Origin: Cristatella mucedo
Taxonomy: Eukaryota > Bryozoa > Phylactolaemata > Cristatellidae
NCBI GenBank assembly: GCA_009760855.2
Contig: WPIO01000253.1
Location: 1 to 64,000, forward strand
DNA length: 64,000 nt
Direction of reading: 5' to 3'
The notes beneath the pieces are model-generated. The model saw only the letters and a list, made by a program, of their open reading frames with translations. It ran no database searches and was not told the DNA's origin. Position numbers and translations under genes: made by a program. Below are positions 58,736 through 64,000 of this stretch, piece after piece. Every line of letters starts with the position of its first letter. Position 1 is the first letter of the stretch.

Positions 58736-59325
58736 TAGTCTATGTAACGAACAATTGTATTATCTTCTGTTAAATTATATGTAAAGTTTAACTTTGCCAA
58801 TTCAATGCTTAGACGGATTGCTGTAATAGCGTGAACATAAGCAGCTTCTTCTTTTTCGTCAAAATATCCTAGATGTTTTTTATCTCCATATATTCGAATA
58901 TATGCTTTATATTTGTTTGCTCTTTTATCAAAACAAACCCCAATAAAATCAGATGATAAATCTTTTCGTTTTGGCTTATTTCTTTGATTTTCTGAATGAG
59001 TTGCTTAACGTAAATTTTCGAAACGATTATCTTGTTTATTATTATTAATGTGATCTATCTCATGTAAAGGGAATTTACCAGTCATGATTAACCACACTAA
59101 CCTATGGGCGTAGTATGTTTTTCCATCAATTCCTATTGGCCTATATCCAGAAGTATTTATTGCACCTGCTTCCGAGCCAAGTGTTACTCTCTGCCGTCTA
59201 GCACATTATGAGTAAATATTCCAGTAAAAGCATTATAATCAAATAATTCCTTAACTCTTTCATATAATTTATTAACTTCATCTTGATTTATTTTTAGTAT
59301 ACAATACTTTTTAATTGTTTAATAT
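58732..59325 (-). pseudogene. HNH homing-type endonuclease with AP2-like DNA-binding domain
   Basis: Minus strand. About 58 residues (KELFDYNAFTGIFT) precede a frame change near 59200. Then comes YRPIGIDGKTYYAHRLVWLI, and the HNH core HEIDHINNNKQDNRFENLR (about 59070-59014), broken by a TAA just after. Next ATHSENQRNKP leads into an AP2-like strand set (FIGVCFDKRANKYKAYIRI, KKHLGYFDEKEEAA). This order is the common phage and algal-virus HNH plus AP2 endonuclease. No good ATG is visible at its start. It is selfish and not expected in the Polinton core gene set, so it is likely a guest gene. Confidence 0.75.
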
Positions 59326-59368
59326 AATATTAATTACTCTATACTTAAAATAATTTAATTGATATAGA

Positions 59369-60129
59369 ATGTATCAAGAAGTCAAACTTGATCTATATGA
59401 TCATAAAATTGATCTAATTCATAAATCTAAGGAACAAATCTCTATCAGATTAAAGAACAGTGATTTAAATGGCACTAAATATATTCTTATAACAGATACT
59501 CAACGTAGAAGAATAGAAAAGTATAAAGCAAAGGGAGTAGGAATGCAATTGAATCTTAGTCCCTAACAGTTAAAGGCAAATAGAATGCATGGTTCAGGTA
59601 TTGTGGATATAATAAATAAAATATCTCGTGGAAGGGAATTTCACTTGAAATTACCAGCAGGAGTAAAATCAGAGTTCCAAATGGAAATTTTAATAATACT
59701 AATAGATAAAGTTTTGCCGGAGCAGGAACACAATTTACTAAGAGAATGGAAGATGGGTACCAAGGAGTCAATGATCTTGATAATCGCACACTTATTCATG
59801 ATCATACATACACATAAACAGGTGGAATGCCAGAACCAAAACGAACAGAAATACGAAATTTATCCGACCATGTACTGGCAGAGAGTGATGCTCGTATTGC
59901 ACTTGATCCTAAACAGCCGGCTTATGTTTGCGAAGATGCTAAAACGGTGGCAGCAGTCATGGCAGCAAAAGCAAAATTAGGTTTGGATATTGGTGGAATG
60001 CTTCACGATTCATTTGCAACTGATTTCTTAAAAGATACAGTAAACAGCCTTGCAAGTTTGAATAAGATAAACAACTATGCATGTAGTATTGTTGATAGGA
60101 TGTTAGATATCAGAAGAAAAAAGATATAA
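59369..60129 (+). pseudogene. Phospholipase A2-like minor virion protein, broken
   Basis: Starts at ATG 59369 (TATAGAATG context). The first frame runs past a TAA (59564) to about 59685, ending in FHLKLPAGVKSEF. The next frame holds a Gly-rich loop (FAGAGTQF) and, about 30 residues on, the His-Asp-x-x-Tyr catalytic block HDHTY (59797-59811), then a Lys/Asp-rich helix leading to DHVLAESDARIAL. That is the order in parvovirus VP1-type PLA2 domains, which Polintons and adintoviruses also carry. There are further TAA codons just before the loop and at 59815. The last 100 residues (59827-60129) are Ala-rich helices. By family it would breach an endosomal membrane on entry; here it is inactive. Confidence 0.65.
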
Positions 60130-60172
60130 AAAATTAACTAATCTAAGTTTTATTTTTTGTTTTATTGATGGT

Positions 60173-60661
60173 CTAATTATCAGCAGGATTGAATTCACTT
60201 CGCTTACATGAATTATAAACTTTAACTTGATCAATCTTTAATCTAATATTAAGTCTTTCTTCAGAGTTGTAAGCATCTTTAGTCACATAGCTTCCATAAA
60301 GAATGCCGGTAATAGAAAAGTCAGTTCCAAGTTTTTGGACTACATTAGCAATAGTGTTGAACTTCAGTTGTTTATTTTTTTGATCAAAGAACATGCTTGG
60401 TTTAACACCAAAATCAATTCTTATTCCAACTGTAGGTCTTTGAGACAAATAAAAACAAATAAATTCAAGTTTCTTACTTGACCTTTCTAAATTTTTTTGA
60501 AGTGAAGGCATCATTTCCTCAGTAATGTATACTCATGTGTTAAAGTAAGGTTTAGAATCTTTAGAAACCTTCTCTTCATTGTGAACTCGAGCTGGTTTTC
60601 CTTTTGGAATAATAACAAAAGCATTTTCAAAAACTACGAATTTCTTATTTTGGATTTCCAT
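60173..60661 (-). pseudogene. Unknown 162-aa protein, one stop
   Basis: Minus strand from ATG 60661 (exact TATAGAAATG box) to TAA 60173, with one in-frame TGA at about 60534. It is basic, with a beta-rich middle (FYLSQRPTVGIRIDFGVKPS, FSITGILYGSYVTKD). No motif was recognised. Its position between the minor virion protein and the protease suggests a structural or assembly role, but that is only context. Confidence 0.5.
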
Positions 60662-60668
60662 TTCTATA
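60659..60668 (-). promoter_or_regulatory. TATAGAAATG start-overlapping box (minus strand)
   Basis: Exact TATAGAAATG on the minus strand, with the ATG at 60661-60659 as the start of the unknown gene. Confidence 0.45.
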
Positions 60669-60699
60669 AAGGGGAAATACATTGTTTAAAATAAATTAA

Positions 60700-61341
60700 T
60701 TATCCCATCGTTGTTCCAAAATCAGTTAATTCCATTTGTTTTAAGAAGATTAACACCTTCTATCACAATCTTTTTGATTGAACTTTTGCAGTTGAAATGT
60801 TTAAAAAGATGGTATATCACCAAAGTAACTTATTACCTCTGGCATTGGTGGAGCTCCATAAGAATCAAAGGAAAAACACTTAAAACCTCTTTTTTAAGTG
60901 CTACCCAATGATATATTGCAAGATATGATTCTCAGGTATGACAAATAAGACATTCATTCTCTAATGGTTTTGTCAGTTAATCTCTTGCCAACACACCTCT
61001 AAAGTTTTTTAAATCTAATTCTTTTATATAATTATTTATTTCTATATCTGTTAATGCGGATGACTTTACTTTTGTTTAGTTTGTCTATCGTGTTCCTAAT
61101 CTCATTAATTATTCGTTGTTCATTTGCACCTCGCCCAACCCTTCTACCTTGAGATAAAGATCCTTCACCAACAACAACTGGAGTACTTCTTAGTCTAACA
61201 AATTTTGATTTCTTTTTATTTCAGATTGTAAAAATTCCTTTTCCATTCCTCTTAATCCTTTTGTGCTATCTACTTCAACATTCTCTTCATGGATTGTATC
61301 AGTTGGTCTCTTACACTTCATGCAATAAATCTCCATATCTC
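60700..61341 (-). pseudogene. Adenain/Ulp1-like cysteine protease, heavily broken
   Basis: Minus strand. The N-terminus (from about 61341) has a Cys pair, IYCMKCKRPTD. The catalytic domain opens with NNYIKELDLKNFRGVLARD (about 61041), then a stop, ENECLI and another stop. IYHWVALKK follows with the catalytic His (about 60861), then a shift into SFDSYGAPPMPEVISYFGD (the Asp region), then the Gln/Cys end FNQKDCDRRC (about 60776) before more lesions. The order His, Asp/Asn, Gln..Cys and the FDSYG block are diagnostic for adenovirus-type maturation proteases. It would have cleaved precursor virion proteins. There are at least three stops and two frame changes. Confidence 0.7.
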
Positions 61342-61364
61342 TAAATATAAAAAATTTAAATAGA

Positions 61365-62430
61365 ATGTCTTTAAAAGTTCAAGCTTTTAATTTCGGGCAG
61401 GATAGTGCTAGTGGACACCAAGATTCATTACCTAAAGTACCAATTAGAGCGCTAGTTTTATGTCCAAGTGGAAGTGGTAAATCTTAGTTAATATTGAATT
61501 GGGTATTTTTAGGAAGGTTAAAGTATGATGCTTGTACTATTATTGTAAGAAGTTTAGACCAACCACTATATCGTGGATTTATAAAAATGACAAAAGATAA
61601 TCCTTCTTTAATAATAATAATAATAATTCACTTGATAAAGCGTCCTCAGAGAACTCAATCTCTCTCTAGGCGCTTTACATTTGCTGCAAAGTGAAATGCA
61701 AGTGAATGGTAAGTAAAATCATGCTTGAAAAACCAACGAAATGAATAATTGGTTAGGGGTGACATGCGCAGGGTCAGCATGCAAATGTGGTTAGTGGCAG
61801 CATGCACAGTGTCAGCACGCATAAGCACATCAAGGACGAATCACAGGGACCTACTAAATTGCTGTCCTAAATAGGTGTGTTTTTAAGTTCCTTTTAAATG
61901 TGGTCAGGTCAGGGGATGTTCTGCCGCAGGTCGGGAGGGATTTCCAGGCTTTGGGAGCATACGAACTAAATGCACGGTCTCCAAAAAATTTAAGATTTGT
62001 ATGAGGTATTTCTAGACTGTCGTTTGGATTAATGGAATAGATGAAATGCCGGATGTTGACTCGTATAAGAATTGTAGAAATGTTATTGTATTAGATATGT
62101 CAGAAGATCAAACAAAGATATTAGATAATTTTACTAGAGGACGATGTAAAAGAATGAATGTATTCTATCTTGCTCAATGATTTACAAGAATACCTAAACG
62201 AGAGATTAGGAATAATATAAATTTGATTAAATAATTCAAACAAAACAATAATGATATTGAATATATTCGCGAGGCATATGTTGGTGATATAGATAGAAGG
62301 AAATTCAAAGATTGGGTTGATTGTACTAGGAAAAGATTTGGATATTGTGTTATAGACAACCAAAACTGAGGATGAGGGAAGATTTCGGTCTGTTGATGAA
62401 GAAGGAAAGCAACTGATAACTATTTTTAAC
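61365..62430 (+). pseudogene. FtsK/HerA-type genome packaging ATPase, split by a LINE
   Basis: From ATG 61365 (AATAGAATG context). The Walker A loop CPSGSGKS is at 61461-61484, followed at once by TAG 61485; the same frame continues to RLKYDACTIIVRSLDQ. A minus-strand LINE A insertion (about 61608-62021) interrupts it. Afterward come NVIVLD (Walker B, about 62077-62094), KILDNFTRGRCKRMNVFYLA (the sensor region with Arg-Gly-Arg) and a FKQNNNDIEY block, typical of Polinton and NCLDV packaging ATPases, to about 62360, with further stops. Family role: pumping DNA into the capsid. Confidence 0.75.
61608..62021 (-). mobile_element. LINE A 3'-end insertion in the ATPase gene
   Basis: Minus orientation: an (AAT)n tail, TTCACTTGATAAAGCGTCCT, then the 3' non-coding part and coding end up to ATGAGGTATTTCTAGACTGT. 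ATPase coding resumes directly after it. Confidence 0.85.
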
Positions 62431-62466
62431 ATTAATATTTTAATATAATATTTTAATAGGAAAGGA

Positions 62467-62904
62467 ATGATAGACGGAAAGTTATATCAAAGGTGAAATA
62501 GACCGTACGAAGGAAGTGCTCAAGATGCGCTTGATTGAGAAAACTTACTTGATAATTTAGAAAAATTACGTAGGGCAAGTATACTTACCAGCAATGAAGA
62601 GATGGCAAGAATTTAAGCTGAAATGGCTGCTAGAGATAAAGTAGAACATAAACTAAATGAACGTGCGTTAGAAGAATCAAACAATGCATTAGGTAAGGTT
62701 GATGTTGAAGAACTTAAAGTAATAAGACCAAAACTTGCAACTCAAACGGAGAGTAATAAACTAGTGGAAAAAGCAATAGAAGCTAAAGGACCTCAAGATA
62801 TTTCTATCGTTTTGAAAAAAGCAATTAATGATGCTGCGTCTAGAAAACCTAAAAGAGCAATTAATAGAGTAAATCAAGCAAAGACACATGCAGCTAATCC
62901 ATAA
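62467..62904 (+). pseudogene. Unknown helical protein, three stops
   Basis: One frame of 145 codons from ATG 62467 with TGA, TGA and TAA in the first third; open from 62623. Lys/Glu/Ala-rich helices (HKLNERALEESNNALGKVDV) and a basic end (RKPKRAINRVNQAKTHAANP). No domain was recognised. It lies just downstream of the ATPase, where Polintons often keep small virion genes. Confidence 0.45.
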
Positions 62905-62919
62905 ATAAGAGAAATTCTC

Positions 62920-63629
62920 GATGGTGTCAAAAACAGCAGCAGAAAGTCTTCAAATTAACCCATCTAATGGTACTCCATAGACAACAAACCAAATATAAAA
63001 GATTTTGAAGATGAAACTAGTTTATCGCCAGCAATTGCTACTAGTACTCCAAAGAGGAAAGGTAAAAAAAGAAAAGATAAAACTAGTTTACCTGCTACAA
63101 GTGTTACAGAAACTAGTTTACCTGCTACAAGTGGGGCAGAAGTTAGCTCACCTTCATTTACAACTGCTATAGACGCTACTTTACCTACAATTATTGAACA
63201 TCCACTGAATATTAAGGAAAAATTAATTGAATTTAGTGAAGAAAAAAATGTAAGAGGAATGAAAGTTGTTTAGAAAGAATATATAAAAGGAATTATAGAA
63301 GATAATATTGAGGAGAGAGTTAACGATATCTATGAAAAGTTGGATGAAAACAATCTAAAAGGACTACAAAAGAAGAACATATTCATGATTATATAAAGGG
63401 ATTAAAAGGATTAAAAGTTAAATCTGGAGAAGGATTGGAAACTATTCTGGTGTCTGTTAAGAGTGATAAAGAAGTATTTAATAAGATTGATTTATGGTTA
63501 AGAGAGCTTGCTGCTGGAAATAATGGAGTGGTAAATTCAATCAGTGCTGCTGTAGATTATTTAGCTAGGTCAAGAAAAGCACCAAAATCTTATGCTGCAA
63601 AAATAAATAACCTTTCATTTAATATCTAG
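62920..63629 (+). pseudogene. Unknown protein with Ser/Thr-rich repeats, broken
   Basis: ATG 62920 opens a short frame. The main body from about 63005 has a KRKGKKRKDK basic tract and a duplicated TSLPATS unit (DNA repeat AAAACTAGTTTACCTGCTAC at about 63078 and 63107). It then becomes helical (NIKEKLIEFSEEKNVRGMK), hits TAG near 63271, shifts frame near 63365 and ends TAA 63627 after LAAGNNGVVNSISAAVDYLA. About 235 codons. Function unknown. Confidence 0.4.
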
Positions 63630-63631
63630 AA

Positions 63632-63720
63632 ATGAGTGATCTGATGCAAGTCGCGAGAGATATACTTAAAAATGTTGAAGTTATTAGAAAAACTAATCAG
63701 TCAAGTAAATGTAATGTTAT
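63632..63720 (+). pseudogene. Start of a gene truncated by a LINE
   Basis: ATG 63632 follows ATATCTAGAAATG, the recurring start context. About 29 codons (MSDLMQVARDILKNVEVIRK) remain before LINE B sequence begins. The next Polinton gene in line is often a capsid gene, but this stub is too short to say. Confidence 0.35.
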
Positions 63721-63724
63721 GTCA

Positions 63725-64000
63725 TGTAATGTATCTCCGTCAGTAACTCCACAAAGTCATAAAGACCACGTGGGTGTTACGCAGGAGAGTTTTGTATAGC
63801 GCACTCACAGCCTAAGCGGCTTTCGGTACGCATTCGGTAGCCAACAGACTTCGTCTCACGCAACAAAGAGAAAGTAGGAAGCATAGCAGAGTTAGGAGAG
63901 CAGTTGAGGTAGTGAGTAGCATAGAAGTAGCAGTTCAGGACCGCTGAAAAAGATGTGCCATAGTCGGCAGTTAGAGAGTAGATGTCGTTGCGTAAGAAAG
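63725..64000 (-). mobile_element. LINE B 3'-end copy at the right edge
   Basis: Minus orientation, with an ATGTAATG-like tail at about 63705-63738, GTGGGTGTTACGCAGGAGAG at 63769-63788 and the family 3' region to the window end. Confidence 0.8.

Larger units (their letters stand above)
48840..63720 (+). mobile_element. Decayed Polinton/Maverick (adintovirus-like) element, right end not visible
   Basis: An AT-rich block contains the Polinton hallmark genes: protein-primed DNA polymerase B, adenain-like protease, FtsK/HerA packaging ATPase, PLA2-like and pX/pVI-like virion proteins, plus fibre-like genes and an HNH endonuclease. Gene density is high, genes abut or overlap, and they sit on both strands. 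No integrase or major capsid gene is seen. No convincing terminal inverted repeat pair can be tested because the right end is replaced by a LINE at about 63725 and the window ends. Stops and frameshifts in most large genes show that it is an old insertion, not a live virus. Confidence 0.8.

Noticed and set aside
49168-63720. Stop codon reassignment to explain the many in-frame stops in the viral block
   Set aside because: All three stop codons occur inside genes, and they are accompanied by frameshifts and LINE insertions, so pseudogene decay explains them better.

Overview
The window reads as a metazoan nuclear contig, most likely from a marine invertebrate; the species cannot be named from the sequence. 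Three things point that way: many 5'-truncated CR1/L2-like non-LTR retrotransposons with animal-type reverse transcriptase motifs, LTR elements with TG...CA termini, and tRNA-derived SINEs. Genuine host coding sequence is sparse.

From 1 to about 48.6 kb the DNA is a graveyard of nested retroelements. LINE family A ends in an AGAGATT...TTCTCT hairpin plus (ATT)n; LINE family B ends in a TTACA-rich tail. Copies of both recur on both strands. A two-LTR Ty3/gypsy-type element (10986-15675, minus strand) keeps gag and protease but has no reverse transcriptase or integrase. Two solo LTRs (36989-37776 and 41825-42484) have recognisable target duplications. A family B LINE (39880-43620) was split by a small LTR element and by a solo LTR. 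Two SINE families are present, one with a tail shared with LINE A. Two unclassified repeats of about 1 kb occur as direct pairs. The best host-like coding region is 25386-27178, which carries a caspase-fold domain with a His/Cys pair but is frameshifted. Two short exon-like open segments lie at 16778-16866 and 20436-20672.

From about 48.85 kb to 63.72 kb the base composition becomes much more AT-rich, and the coding content is that of a decayed Polinton/Maverick (adintovirus-like) element. It has a protein-primed family B DNA polymerase; several small ORFs; three minus-strand fibre-like genes with repeats like those of phage tail fibres; a membrane-active pX/pVI-like virion protein; an HNH endonuclease with an AP2-like domain; a phospholipase A2-like minor virion protein; an adenain-like cysteine protease; and an FtsK/HerA-type packaging ATPase. 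Almost every large gene has stops and frameshifts, and three LINE fragments have landed in or against it: in the polymerase C-terminus, in the ATPase, and at the visible right edge. No integrase or major capsid gene is visible, so the element probably continues past the window or has been truncated.

In the intact ancestor these genes would have formed a self-synthesising virus-like transposon: the polymerase copies the genome, the ATPase and protease package and mature particles, and the PLA2-like, pX-like and fibre proteins act in entry and attachment. Many of its starts share a TATAGAAATG-like box directly overlapping the ATG, suggesting a common promoter class. Everything here looks like a fossil; no complete viral gene set survives.
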